Positions 34,055 through 43,642 are shown, counted from the stretch's first letter. The stretch: DNA of 64,000 bases from Clostridium sp. CAG:967 (GCA_000433095.1 HF991467.1:25678-89677), one strand, 5' to 3'. The notes: generated by a model from the letters alone, not told the origin. Numbers and translations: made by a program.

Positions 34055-35720
34055 ATGACAGACGTAAAAAAAATTGATGCTGTATCTGTAAATACGACTA
34101 AAGCAGCAACTACAGATCCGGTTGAAAAAGAAAAAGCAGAAAAAGCTAAACTTAATGCAGAAATTCAAAGAACACTTATTACAAAAGCTGACCGCAAAAA
34201 AGCCGAAGAAGAAGCTAAACAAGATTTCTTAAAATACGGTATTGTAGGAACTCAGGATAAAGTTGAGTCCGAAAAACAAGCAGAAAAGATGGCTAAAAAT
34301 TACGTTAAAAACAAAGAACGTGAAGAAGATTTTTATGCTACAAGAGTTTATATTGACAAAGAAGCTTATAAAGCAGCAGAAAAAGAACGTGATACTCAAA
34401 GAAAAGAATTAATTGAACAATACAGACAAGAAGGCTTAAGCAAAAAAGAAGCAAAACAAAAAGCTGAAGCCCAACTGGTTGAAAACGAATATGTAAGCGG
34501 TAAAAAGACACGTAAATTTATAGAACAAAATAAAGAAATGTTCTATGATGAAAAAGGAAACTTCTCAAGCACAAAATTTAAGAAAGCAGCATTTGATTTC
34601 GCAAACCTTCATACAACAGAAGGCGAAACAGATAACTTCTATTTAAGCTTGAAAGAAAGACGTGAAGCAGCTGAAAAAAATAATGTAAAACCAAATGTTA
34701 TTAAAGACATAGCTAAAAAATCTAACTTAGGTTATGAAAAAGATAACACAGGTTTATACAGAGGCTTATACGTTGCGGGTGTAACAGGTGCGGCAGCAGG
34801 TCTTGGAGCAGCACTTGGTGCATCAGGCATACTTGCAGGCAACGTAATCGCTACAGCAACTTCAACAGCAACATCTACTTCAAATGCAACAGCTAACATT
34901 TATGATAAAGCAGGAAATATTATCGAATCAGCAACAGCAACAGACACTGCAACCTCAACAGATACTGCTACAGCTAAAGCTAAATCAGGTCTTGCAACAG
35001 CAGCAGACGGTGCAAAAGCAGGTTCATTGTTAGGTTTGGGAATAGGTTTAGCTACAATGGGATTTATCAAAGATAAAGGAAACAAAGAAGCTAAAGTTTA
35101 TGAACCGGGTAAAGAAACAGTACCGCCAGAACCTCCGGTAGAACCGCCTGTTCAGCCTCCTGTTCAACCTCCTGTTCAGCCCGCCTGTTCAGCCTCCTGT
35201 TCAACCTCCTGTACAGCCTCCGGTTGAAGAAACTTGTCCTTTAACTCCGGATGAAGAACATGAAGAAACTTGTGATTACAAAGTTAACAAAGGCGAATAC
35301 TGGACAGGTATAGTTGCTGCTAAGTATAAACGTGAAGACGGCACAGGTTTCACTTTAGATCCTAAAAAGAGAACTAAAGAAGAAAATAAAGAAATCTTAG
35401 AAATTGTACACTATCTGAAAGACAAACATGGTATTAAATACAGTGAAAATGTTCAACCTGATACAATTCGTTTATACTCTGAAATCAACGGTAAAAAATA
35501 TAATATAGACTGTGATGCAAATGTTAAAGAAAAATTAACAAAACCGCAGGATTTCTCTAAAACTGCTAAGAAATATAAAGGTAAAGCAGCTGACGGAACA
35601 TCAAGATATTTCTACGTTGATTGTAACGGTAACAGAAGCAAAATTTATAATTCAGCAGCAGAACGTGATGCTGCAATGGCTGAAGCACAACAAAATCAAC
35701 AACCTAAAAAAGCAGCATAA
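34055..35720 (+). CDS. Frameshifted surface-type protein: charged N-terminus, Gly-rich hairpin, Pro repeat, LysM-like C-terminus
   Basis: Translation starts at ATG 34055 after AAAGGGG. The first frame ends at 35227 (390 aa). An extra C in the CCC at 35180-35182, inside a Pro-rich repeat (PPVQ units), shifts the frame; without it the protein would continue to the TAA at 35720 (about 554 aa). Parts are: Lys/Glu/Ala-rich helices (1-210), Gly/Ala membrane-like hairpins flanking Thr/Ser/Ala repeats (240-345), the PPVQ repeat, and a domain starting YKVNKGEYWTGIVAAKY that resembles LysM. The shift could be a sequencing error, a null allele, or repeat-mediated switching. Confidence 0.6.
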
Positions 35721-35755
35721 GCATCAAAAATATTACGTCTCCTTTAATATAAAAA

Positions 35756-35783
35756 AAGACCTTCCGACTGTCAGGAAGGTCTT
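35756..35783. terminator. Bidirectional terminator
   Basis: AAGACCTTCC and GGAAGGTCTT form a 10-bp stem with an 8-base loop, A-run before and T-run after, between the convergent LysM-like gene and ispE. Confidence 0.88.
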
Positions 35784-36590
35784 TTATTTTGCAATACAAA
35801 TCCCGTTTGCTGTTGTTTTGAGATTGTTTGCAACCCAATAATTTTCTGCGGGGCTAAACTCCATATTAACACTAAAATATGTTGAACCCGAACCTGACAT
35901 TACAGAAGCGGGATATAAATTTTTTATATTTTTTAATTCTTTATAATCATCAATTACTGCCCATTCAAGATAGTTTTTAAAGTCTTCATAAGAGCCGTAT
36001 TGTGATATAAAACTGTTGTTTTTCTTGTCTGAAAATTTTGTATATGCTTCTTTTGCGCTTATCCCCAAATTTAAAGGTTTAATCAAGGATACGTTAAATT
36101 CGGCAAATTCTAGCGGCTTTAGTATTTCTCCCCGTCCTGATGTCATTTGCCTGCCTCCTTCAAGACAGAAGTTTAAATCCGAGCCGAGCTTTGAACATAA
36201 ATTATGCAATTCTTCTTTTGTTAAAGGCTTGTTAAAAATTTCGTTCAGTCCAAAAAGCGTGCCTGCCGCATCTGTGCTTCCGCCTGCAAGACCTGCTGCT
36301 ACCGGAATATTTTTTTCTATAAAAACATTGATTTTATGAGGAGATAAATTTGTGTGTTCAACAAAAAGGATTATTGCTTTATGAACAAGATTTTTTTCGT
36401 TGTAAGGTATTTCATTGCTTGTGCCTGAAAGATTAATCTCAAATTTTTCTGACGGCTCTATAGAAACTGTCAAATAATCATAAAGACTTATTGTCTGCAT
36501 AATACTTTCAATGTTATGAAATCCGTCTTCACGTTTATCCAAAACTTTCAGTGTCAAATTTATTTTTGCCGGACATTGAATTTTAATCAC
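35784..36590 (-). CDS. ispE: 4-diphosphocytidyl-2-C-methyl-D-erythritol kinase
   Basis: The 268-aa GHMP kinase phosphorylates CDP-ME in the MEP isoprenoid pathway. The GHMP motif NIPVAAGLAGGSTDAAGTLF is typical, with the N-terminal KINLTLKVLDKREDGFHNIE also diagnostic. It overlaps rsmA by eight bases, a common gene pair. Supports a non-mevalonate isoprenoid route. Confidence 0.93.
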   Translation of the reverse strand: MIKIQCPAKINLTLKVLDKREDGFHNIESIMQTISLYDYLTVSIEPSEKFEINLSGTSNEIPYNEKNLVHKAIILFVEHTNLSPHKINVFIEKNIPVAAGLAGGSTDAAGTLFGLNEIFNKPLTKEELHNLCSKLGSDLNFCLEGGRQMTSGRGEILKPLEFAEFNVSLIKPLNLGISAKEAYTKFSDKKNNSFISQYGSYEDFKNYLEWAVIDDYKELKNIKNLYPASVMSGSGSTYFSVNMEFSPAENYWVANNLKTTANGICIAK

Positions 36591-37419
36591 CAGCTAAAGC
36601 CTCCGATAGTTTTCCGAACATCTCTATTGAAAGTTTTTCACCTCTTACATTTTCATCAATACCGAGTTTTGTTAAAGCTTTTTGGATTGCTTCTTTTGAA
36701 AACCCGCCTGAGAGCAGACAGTTTTTAATGTTTTTTCTGCGTTGGGAAAATGCAGCTTTAATTGTTTTTCTGAAATGTGAATAATCGTTCAGTTCAAGCA
36801 GAGGTTTTTCTCTAACCTTCAAGCTGACAACTGCGGAGTTAACTTTTGGTGCGGGATAGAAAGATTTTCTTCCCACAAGTCTTACTATATCGACATCTGC
36901 CCAGAACTGAGAAAGTATTGTCAGAAGTCCGTATTGTTTTGACGGAGAATTTTCATCTGCTGTCATTCTTCTTGCAACTTCTTCCTGAACCATAAGCAGA
37001 ATATCTGTTATTTTATTTCTGTTTTTGTTGTTTAAATCATCAATTTCGCCAAGAAGATGAGCAATAATAGGGCTTGTTATATAGTACGGAATGTTTGCTA
37101 CTATTTTAACTTTGCCCTCGCACAGTTCTGACAAATCCTGTTTCAAAATATCGTTGTGAATGATTTTAAGGTTTGGAGCATCAAGTTTTTCCAATTCTTT
37201 AATTGCCTGCTCATCAAGTTCGATTGCGATTACCTGTTTGGCATGCTTTACAAGCTGCTCTGTTACAAAACCCACACCGGGACCTATTTCTATTACGGTA
37301 TCATCGGGCTGAATGTCTGCGTAGTCAATAATATCACTTATTGCCTGACCATCTGTCAAAAAGTTTTGACCAAGCCTTTTTTTTGTTTTGAAGTATTTTG
37401 CTCTTTCGAAGTAGTTCAT
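36583..37419 (-). CDS. rsmA: 16S rRNA dimethyladenosine transferase
   Basis: The start is ATG 37419 (MNYFERAKYFKTKKRLGQNF), giving 278 aa; the frame is open 62 codons upstream without family similarity. SAM-binding GPGVGFVTEQL and catalytic NIPYYITSPI are canonical for KsgA/RsmA, which dimethylates A1518 and A1519 of 16S rRNA. The C-terminal SQRRKNIKNCL is also conserved. AGGT immediately upstream is a short ribosome-binding site. Confidence 0.93.
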   Translation of the reverse strand: MNYFERAKYFKTKKRLGQNFLTDGQAISDIIDYADIQPDDTVIEIGPGVGFVTEQLVKHAKQVIAIELDEQAIKELEKLDAPNLKIIHNDILKQDLSELCEGKVKIVANIPYYITSPIIAHLLGEIDDLNNKNRNKITDILLMVQEEVARRMTADENSPSKQYGLLTILSQFWADVDIVRLVGRKSFYPAPKVNSAVVSLKVREKPLLELNDYSHFRKTIKAAFSQRRKNIKNCLLSGGFSKEAIQKALTKLGIDENVRGEKLSIEMFGKLSEALAGD

Positions 37420-37484
37420 CTTACCTATAATAATACCACACACAGGTAAATGTTTTAAAAAAAGTTTTTTGTTAGCTTTGTAGA

Positions 37485-37493
37485 TGCTATAAT
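37485..37493 (+). promoter_or_regulatory. Extended -10 promoter of gshA-like gene
   Basis: TGCTATAAT is an extended -10 box. Transcription would start near 37500, downstream of the ATG at 37496, so that ATG cannot be the start; TTG 37511, eight bases after GGGGG, fits better. Confidence 0.6.
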
Positions 37494-37510
37494 GAATGGG
37501 GGTTAAAAAA

Positions 37511-38830
37511 TTGAGTAATTTACAAAAAACCAAATTAGAGAAAAAAGAAATAGTTAAGCTTTTCAAATGCGGATGCAAACCGAAAAGCGAACATAAGGTA
37601 GGCATAGAATATGAACGTCTGCCGATTTTTACTGCTACTTCAAAAGCAGCTGATTATTATTCTGATTTAGGTGTTTGTAATTTTTTAAGAGCATTTGCAA
37701 AAGAAGAAAATTGGGATTATATCACAGATGACTACAATATTATCGGGCTTAAACAAGAGCATGACACGATCACCCTTGAACCCGGATGTCAGCTCGAGTT
37801 AAGTATAAAACCTGATTTTACAATAGAAAAACTTAAACAAAAAATTACTGAACTTGATAAAAAAATGAAGCCTGTATTGGATAAATCAGGCATAAAACTT
37901 TTGAATTACGGAGTTTCGCCGTTATCAACACATAAGACCATCAATCTTATTCCGAAAAGAAGATACGAGCTGATGGCAAAATACTTGTGGGGAATTCTTT
38001 CTGACGTAATGATGAGAGAAACCGCAGGTGTGCAGGCATGTTTTGATTTTGAAAATGAGGAAGATGCATCATTAAAATTTAAGATAGCAAATAAACTGAC
38101 ACCGTTTTTAACTGCCATGTTTGCAAATTCGCCAATCAGAGGAGGAGTAGAAACAGGTTATAAAACATTCAGGGCGCTAAGCTGGCTTAATACTGATAAC
38201 GACAGATGCGGTTTTGCAGGTCAGATTGAAGATCATCTTACTTTTGAAGACTATGTTGATTATGTTCTTGAATCACCAATGATTTTTATTAATCGTAATT
38301 CTGAAACAATTCCTGTTAACGGTAAAATAAGTTTCAGTCAGTTCTTGCAGGACGGATTTGGCGGCTATGAAGCGGATATAGATGATTTTAAACTGCACGC
38401 AAATCTATATTTTCCGGAAGTCAGAATGCGTAATTTTATTGAGATAAGAAATCATGACTGTGTAGGCAAAGACTTGCAGTATTCTATTCTTGCAATTTAT
38501 AAAAGTATATTATACAGTCATACTGCAATAGAGGAGATAGAGGATTTATTAAAACCTTTTGATTATCCTGACTATTCCGAACTCCGCTATAACGTTCCCA
38601 AAACTGCTATGGAGACAAGAATAGGGCATTATGCGGTTAAAGATATTGCAAAAGAAATACTTTATATTGCAGAGAAATCCTTAATCGGTCAAAACGAATA
38701 CGAAGAAAAATATCTAGAACCTATCAAGGAGTATACTATGCAGGGAATATGTCCTGCCGATGTGATTATACGCAATTGGAACGGTATTTGGAATAAAGAT
38801 GTCCGCAAATTAATTCAATACGTTTCATAA
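37511..38830 (+). CDS. gshA: Glutamate-cysteine ligase (GCS2 family)
   Basis: The protein (439 aa from TTG 37511; 444 from ATG 37496) matches plant/proteobacterial-type glutamate-cysteine ligases: HKVGIEYERLPIF, the ITLEPGCQLELSI motif, MRETAGVQACFDF, ANSPIRGGVETGYKTFRA and FIEIRNHDC. It forms gamma-glutamylcysteine from Glu and Cys with ATP. No glutathione synthetase is nearby, so the product could be gamma-Glu-Cys itself. The start choice follows from the promoter and ribosome-binding-site geometry. Confidence 0.88.
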   Translation: MSNLQKTKLEKKEIVKLFKCGCKPKSEHKVGIEYERLPIFTATSKAADYYSDLGVCNFLRAFAKEENWDYITDDYNIIGLKQEHDTITLEPGCQLELSIKPDFTIEKLKQKITELDKKMKPVLDKSGIKLLNYGVSPLSTHKTINLIPKRRYELMAKYLWGILSDVMMRETAGVQACFDFENEEDASLKFKIANKLTPFLTAMFANSPIRGGVETGYKTFRALSWLNTDNDRCGFAGQIEDHLTFEDYVDYVLESPMIFINRNSETIPVNGKISFSQFLQDGFGGYEADIDDFKLHANLYFPEVRMRNFIEIRNHDCVGKDLQYSILAIYKSILYSHTAIEEIEDLLKPFDYPDYSELRYNVPKTAMETRIGHYAVKDIAKEILYIAEKSLIGQNEYEEKYLEPIKEYTMQGICPADVIIRNWNGIWNKDVRKLIQYVS

Positions 38831-38837
38831 GTTGATT

Positions 38838-38880
38838 AAAAAAAGACACGTGATGCCACTATCTATACACCACGTGTCTT
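38838..38880 (-). terminator. Terminator of the structured RNA
   Basis: On the minus strand AAGACACGTG and CACGTGTCTT enclose an 18-base loop and are followed by seven T, a strong intrinsic terminator; it can also serve gshA in the plus direction. Confidence 0.85.
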
Positions 38881-39245
38881 GTTTATCGATTACCATCATA
38901 TGAGATATGCGGCGATAGCGCTTAGCCTTTCGGTATATCCTTTTATATTACAGGATTGAATTAAGAAAGGTTTCACCCATCAGGTAACCGTCCATATCCC
39001 GCCGCTAATTCCGCAGGAAATACGCAGAGTTTACATTATAGGATTTGCTTAAGGATATAACCTGCATTTGCGTTTCTCACTGAAACTCGCAGAGACCATC
39101 AGCTTTCCGCTCTGCACCGAATAAAGTACTAACTGATTTCAACCTGACAGATAACTGCAAATAAATCACAAAACCTGACAAGGCTTTCAGCATGCACCCC
39201 TGCGCCCGAAAATATCTCGGATAATCCGGCTTTAAGATATGAAGC
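38843..39245 (-). ncRNA. Unidentified large structured RNA (about 400 nt)
   Basis: No ORF of note lies between gshA and hsp20. The segment is visibly richer in G+C than its surroundings and full of complementary stems: GCAGAG/CTCTGC at 39089-39094/39110-39115, a GTTTC/GAAAC hairpin at 39070-39090, and a long-range stem joining 38932-38942 with 39051-39062 (11 bp, one bulge). On the minus strand TATAAT lies at 39257-39252 and a 10-bp terminator with T7 ends the unit, giving direction. I looked for RNase P (GAGGAAAGTCC), tmRNA (tag, TTCGA) and SRP (GGAAG...AGCAGC) signatures and found none. Confidence 0.6.
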
Positions 39246-39268
39246 TTGTATATTATATTTTCAAAGAA

Positions 39269-39751
39269 CTATGTTTCTTTAATTTCTAATTTTTTAGGTT
39301 CTTTATTTTCGATTTCTACTTTTGGTACTGTTATTGTTAACACACCGTTTTTGTATTCAGCGGTACTTTCATCGGTTTTAACAGGCTGGTCAAAGGAGAT
39401 TGTCCTTTGGTATTTTCCGTAACGAAATTCACTTGTGTGATAACGTTCATTTTTGGCTTTTTCTTCTTTTTCTTCCGCTTCTTCTTGAATTTCAGCGGTT
39501 ATTGTCATAAATTCGTTATCCATTTCAACCTCGATGTCATCTTTTTTAACACCCGGAAGCTGGACTTTGACTTTATAATTTTTGTCGTTCTGCTTTACTT
39601 CTATAGCCGGACGCCAGGTTGATATTTTTTTTATGTTTAGCGGATTTGCCATAGAGTGGACAAGAAATGTATCACGTAAAAAGTTATTCAGTTCGTTGTG
39701 AATGCTATCGAAATACATTTCAGGTTCACGAATTATCAAATCGTGTTTCAT
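39269..39751 (-). CDS. Small heat-shock protein, Hsp20 family
   Basis: The 160-aa protein has the alpha-crystallin domain (about 45-150): RPAIEVKQNDKNYKVKVQLP, GVKKDDIEVEMDNEFMTITA and the terminal AEYKNGVLTITVPK. A charged Glu/Lys insert (EEAEEKEEKAKNE) lies in the dimerisation loop region. These chaperones hold unfolding proteins in the cytoplasm. AGGAG precedes the ATG. Its 3' end contains the promoter of the downstream structured RNA. Confidence 0.93.
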   Translation of the reverse strand: MKHDLIIREPEMYFDSIHNELNNFLRDTFLVHSMANPLNIKKISTWRPAIEVKQNDKNYKVKVQLPGVKKDDIEVEMDNEFMTITAEIQEEAEEKEEKAKNERYHTSEFRYGKYQRTISFDQPVKTDESTAEYKNGVLTITVPKVEIENKEPKKLEIKET

Positions 39752-39900
39752 GTTTAACTCCTTTCACATTCCCAAGATAAACTTTTTAAGAACTGTTTTC
39801 ATTCAACTTAAGATTAATTTATTGTGCTCAAGATATGTACTTTTGTGTAATAGATTAGCTAATAATTTATTTAATAATATCGTCAGGAGGGAAATATTAC

Positions 39901-40926
39901 ATGTCAATAAAAATGTTAGTTTTCGATTTTCGTGACAGCGAACATGAATTTTTTAGAGGTCGTGATCTTGAAAATTTTGATATAACCTTTTATGGTGAAA
40001 GTTTAAATGAAGAAACTGTTAAACAGCTTCCGCAGGAAGATCTTGATAATGCTGCGGTTATTAGTGTATTTATAAATTCCGAAATGACTGAAGAAGTTAT
40101 TAATTCTTTTAAAAATTTAAGAATAATTTCAACAAGATCAACCGGTGTTGACCATATTAACAGACTGGCGGTTCAGGCTAAAAATATTGCTGTTGTTAAT
40201 GTTGAAGGTTATGGTTCTCGTTCCGTTGCCCAGTATACAATGGGATTGGCTATTGCGCTTGTCAGACATATTATCCCTGCCGTAAAGTCTGTTGCTGACA
40301 AAAAATCAGGATGTGATGATTTTGTAGGACGTGATTTATCAAAACTTACAATGGGTGTTGTAGGTACAGGTGCAATCGGTGTTGCTGTTTGCAAACTTGC
40401 ACAGGCGTTTGGAATGCGTATTCTTGCTTATGATATAATTGAGAAGCAGGAATTGACAAGCACGACAAACGTAAAATATGTTGACTTTAATACATTGCTT
40501 AGAGATTCTGATATTGTAACTCTGCATCTTCCTTATACGGGTGATAACCTTAACATGTTTTCAGCCGAACAGTTTAGTATAATGAAAAATACTTCTTATT
40601 TCATAAATACTTCACGTGGAGAACTGGTAAATACAAAAGAGTTGTATAATGCAGTTTCTAAAGGAGCTATTCAAGGTGCTGCACTTGATGTTGTAACTTG
40701 TGAGGCGGCAAGTTTTAATTGTAACAGGCTGGCGAAAAAAATAAATGCAACTTTTGAGTGTATTGAAGAAGCAAAATTTGTTGAAGAACTGGTGAAACTT
40801 CCACAGGTAATTATAACTCCGCATATTGCTTATGAAACCCAGGATGCTATTGATCATATCTTAGACATTACTTTTATTGCTATTCTTGACTGTATTAAAG
40901 GCGGACACTCTTACAGGGTTTATTAA
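39901..40926 (+). CDS. D-2-hydroxyacid dehydrogenase (D-lactate dehydrogenase-like)
   Basis: The 341-aa NAD-dependent enzyme has the Rossmann motif GVVGTGAIGVAVCKLAQAFG, and active-site Arg and His in INTSRGELVNT and ITPHIAYET, with the intervening Glu expected near TFECIEEAKF. STRSTGVDHINR and VEGYGSRSVAQYTM match D-lactate and related dehydrogenases. Probably reduces pyruvate to D-lactate in fermentation; other 2-oxoacids are possible. CAGGAGGG precedes the ATG with good spacing. Confidence 0.87.
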   Translation: MSIKMLVFDFRDSEHEFFRGRDLENFDITFYGESLNEETVKQLPQEDLDNAAVISVFINSEMTEEVINSFKNLRIISTRSTGVDHINRLAVQAKNIAVVNVEGYGSRSVAQYTMGLAIALVRHIIPAVKSVADKKSGCDDFVGRDLSKLTMGVVGTGAIGVAVCKLAQAFGMRILAYDIIEKQELTSTTNVKYVDFNTLLRDSDIVTLHLPYTGDNLNMFSAEQFSIMKNTSYFINTSRGELVNTKELYNAVSKGAIQGAALDVVTCEAASFNCNRLAKKINATFECIEEAKFVEELVKLPQVIITPHIAYETQDAIDHILDITFIAILDCIKGGHSYRVY

Positions 40927-40927
40927 T

Positions 40928-41614
40928 CTATTTTGTCATAATCTGTACGGAGATTACCCCTAAAAGGTAATCTTCTCTTTTTTTAAACTTAAATCCTTTG
41001 ATTTCAAAATCTTTTATCAGTTCTTCAGGAAGCGGAAAAATCTTTTTAGAATTAATCAGGTATGAATATGAAATAGAATTTCCTGATGCAAGTCTTATTA
41101 AAAGAGGAGTTGTTTTGTCATATATTTTACTTATAAAATTTTTCTTTCCGAAATCAAGATGCAGAAAAGAGCCGTTTGGTCTTAGAACTCTGTAAGCTTC
41201 TTCAACTGCTTTTTCAGCATTGGCGATATTTCTTAAACCGAAGCCCATTGTTACAAAATCAAAAGAATTATCTTCATAGGGCAGGTTTGTAACATCTCCC
41301 TGAATGTATTTTATTTGTTTGAGTGGATTATTTTCAGAGTTTTTGTTTATTGCAATCTCAAGCATTTTTTCTGAAAAATCTATTCCTGTTACATGAGCTT
41401 CCGGTTGAAATTTTTTTACTAATCTTGCTAAATCGCCTGTTCCGCAGCACAAATCCAAAACGCTGTCATGCGGTTTTATATCAAGGTTTTTAATGCTCAT
41501 ATACTTAACATATTTGTGTGTGCCGAAAGACATAAGATTGTTTAAAGAGTCATATCTTCGGGCAACGGAGTTGAACATTTTATGAATAGTTTCAGGTGAT
41601 TTATCAATTTTCAT
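40928..41614 (-). CDS. ubiE: Demethylmenaquinone/ubiquinone methyltransferase
   Basis: The 228-aa class I methyltransferase fits UbiE/MenG: MFNSVARRYDSLNNLMSFG, HDSVLDLCCGTGDLARLV (SAM loop), NSFDFVTMGFGLRNIANAEK and SFLHLDFGKK. It methylates the quinone ring as the last or near-last step of menaquinone synthesis. Convergent with the dehydrogenase, one base apart. Other quinone genes are not in the window. Confidence 0.9.
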   Translation of the reverse strand: MKIDKSPETIHKMFNSVARRYDSLNNLMSFGTHKYVKYMSIKNLDIKPHDSVLDLCCGTGDLARLVKKFQPEAHVTGIDFSEKMLEIAINKNSENNPLKQIKYIQGDVTNLPYEDNSFDFVTMGFGLRNIANAEKAVEEAYRVLRPNGSFLHLDFGKKNFISKIYDKTTPLLIRLASGNSISYSYLINSKKIFPLPEELIKDFEIKGFKFKKREDYLLGVISVQIMTK

Positions 41615-41662
41615 AATTTGTTACCTTTTTGCTTATTTTAAATCTTAACATATAATTGGGTT

Positions 41663-42991
41663 ATGAACATAGCTTTTATTCCTATTGATAATAGACCTGT
41701 CTGCTATACCTTGCCCGAACAAATTGCTGCTATTGACGGCAATATAAATTTTTTTATGCCTGAACGTGAGTGGCTTGGTGATTTAACAAAATATGCAAAA
41801 GTCGAAAAGCTTTTTGAATGGTTGAAAGCGCTGCCTGAGATTGATGCAATTATTCTTCCGCTTGATACGGTTGCGTATGGCGGGTTGATTTCTTCCCGAA
41901 GATGCTCGCAGAGTTTTGAAAATATAAAAGCCTGCATTGAGGATTTGAAAAATATACTTATAGAGAAAAAGGCTAAGGTCTATGCTTTTTCAAGTATTAT
42001 GCGGATATCAAATAACAACGTAAATGAAGAAGAAAAAGAGTACTGGAATAAGTGGGGAAAAAAGATTTTTAATTATTCGTATTGCATGGACAAATTCGGG
42101 ACTGTGTGTAAAAACGAAGTTCCGATAGAAATTCTTGATGATTACCTTGCAACACGAAAGAGGAATTTTGAAATAAATAAAATATATTTACAGTGGTCAG
42201 ATTTATTTGATACTTTAGTTTTTTCAAAAGATGACTGTGCAGAATTCGGGTTTAACGTTCAGGAGGCAAAAGAGCTTGAAAAGCTTGGTGGATTTGTTAA
42301 AACAGGCGCTGATGAAATTCCTCTGACACTTTTGGCAAGAGCAATAAAAGGAAAATGCAAAGTTGCTCCTATTTTTCTTGCACCGCAGCATAAAGATTTA
42401 ATTTCAAATTATGAGGATGTTTCAATTGAAAAATCCGTTAAAGGTCAATTGGAACTTGCAGGATGCCAGCTATGTGAGCCGGAACAAGCCGATATTTTGT
42501 TGTATGTGAATAACTTTGAGGAACATCAGGGTGAAATCGTTATGAAGGTTCCTGCTGTGCCGTATGCAGGCATGTGGGAGAAGCCCGGTAAACCTTATAT
42601 GATTGCGGATGTTAGGTATGCGAACGGTGCTGATAATTCGTTTGTCAGCAAACTTTTTGAAAAAGGTTTTGATGAAAACTTTTACGGGTATTCGGCATGG
42701 AACACTTCTGCAAATTCTCTGGGCAGTCTTATCTGCGCTGCAAAGGTGAAGTTTTTAGCAAAAAAATATAATGATGAAGCTTTTAAAAAGCTTCAAGCTG
42801 TAAGGCTCCTTGATGATTGGGCTTATCAGGCAAATGTGAGGCAGCAGCTTGAAAAACCTGATAAAGTGAAAGCTGCTGAAAAGATGAAGGCTTTTGAAAA
42901 TATTGTGTTTGATAAGTTGGATTATAAAGCAAATGTAAGTTATGATTTTCCATGGAACAGATTGTTTGAGGTAGAAGTTGAGCTTAATTGA
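41663..42991 (+). CDS. DUF4127 family protein
   Basis: The 442-aa protein begins MNIAFIPIDNRPVCYTLPEQ, the hallmark of DUF4127, followed by ILPLDTVAYGGLISSRR and SSIMRISNNN. No activity is established for this family. Residues near the end (GYSAWNTSANSLGSLICAAK) are also conserved. It overlaps the mntP-like gene by 14 bases, suggesting coexpression. Confidence 0.82.
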   Translation: MNIAFIPIDNRPVCYTLPEQIAAIDGNINFFMPEREWLGDLTKYAKVEKLFEWLKALPEIDAIILPLDTVAYGGLISSRRCSQSFENIKACIEDLKNILIEKKAKVYAFSSIMRISNNNVNEEEKEYWNKWGKKIFNYSYCMDKFGTVCKNEVPIEILDDYLATRKRNFEINKIYLQWSDLFDTLVFSKDDCAEFGFNVQEAKELEKLGGFVKTGADEIPLTLLARAIKGKCKVAPIFLAPQHKDLISNYEDVSIEKSVKGQLELAGCQLCEPEQADILLYVNNFEEHQGEIVMKVPAVPYAGMWEKPGKPYMIADVRYANGADNSFVSKLFEKGFDENFYGYSAWNTSANSLGSLICAAKVKFLAKKYNDEAFKKLQAVRLLDDWAYQANVRQQLEKPDKVKAAEKMKAFENIVFDKLDYKANVSYDFPWNRLFEVEVELN

Positions 42992-43517
42992 GATAATATT
43001 TCTTGCAGCAGCTTTAGGCATTGACTGTCTGGTGGTTTCATTTTCACAAGGTCTGATATTTAACTCAAACAGAGTAAAAAATTCACTGTCTCTTGCATTT
43101 ACAATGGGATTGTTTCAGGGGTTAATGCCTTGCATCGGATATTTGGCGGCAGGCAGCATAAGCAGGTTTGTCGAACCTTTCAGCAAGTGGCTTGTGTTTA
43201 TTATATTTCTTGCTCTTGGTATCAAATTTATTTATGAAGCTTTTCAACAGAAAGAAGAAACAATTTGCTGTATAGGTTTAAAATGTCTTATAGGAATGGG
43301 TGTCGCAACAAGTATTGATGCAATGGCAGCCGGTGTAAGCTTGAAATTTTCGGGTACAAACCTTATTCTTTCGGCTCTTTTAATAGGTATAATGTCTTTT
43401 GTAATGTCATTAACCGGATTTTGGTCGGGTATATGTTTTAAAAAGTTTCCTTCAAAAGTTTTGGAGGTGACAGGCGGCATGATATTGATATTTCTTGCTG
43501 TTAAGGCATGCCTCTAA
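42978..43517 (+). CDS. mntP: MntP/YtaF-like manganese efflux pump
   Basis: The 179-aa protein has six membrane helices in two repeats, each with an acidic motif: AAALGIDCLVVSFSQGL and GVATSIDAMAAGVSL. This is the MntP (DUF204) signature; MntP exports Mn(II). The related YtaF branch has uncertain function. It overlaps the DUF4127 gene. No yybP-ykoY-type RNA was recognised ahead of it, as it is embedded in the operon. Confidence 0.8.
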   Translation: MSLIEIIFLAAALGIDCLVVSFSQGLIFNSNRVKNSLSLAFTMGLFQGLMPCIGYLAAGSISRFVEPFSKWLVFIIFLALGIKFIYEAFQQKEETICCIGLKCLIGMGVATSIDAMAAGVSLKFSGTNLILSALLIGIMSFVMSLTGFWSGICFKKFPSKVLEVTGGMILIFLAVKACL

Positions 43518-43584
43518 GTGATGTTTTTCTTAATCTTTTACAATTCTTAATATTCTTTGAAATCATGAAAAACCATGCCATGAG

Positions 43585-43642
43585 CATGATTGCATGATTT
43601 GAAATCTGTAAACCATGTTATAGCTTAATTTTTGGCATGATT
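43585..43642 (+). repeat. Three GCATGATT repeats
   Basis: GCATGATT occurs at 43585-43592, directly again at 43593-43600, and at 43635-43642, amid other CATG words. The repeats sit in the 340-bp gene-free stretch between mntP and the small Cys-rich gene; they could be operator sites. The rest of 43518-43715 shows nothing I can name. Confidence 0.35.

Noticed and set aside
38838..39257. Calling the structured RNA RNase P RNA or tmRNA
   Set aside because: The universal GAGGAAAGTCC core and ACAGAA...CCGGCTTA end of RNase P are absent on the minus strand; a CCGGCTTTAAG on the plus strand has no matching 5' core. No tmRNA tag ending or TTCGA T-loop is present.
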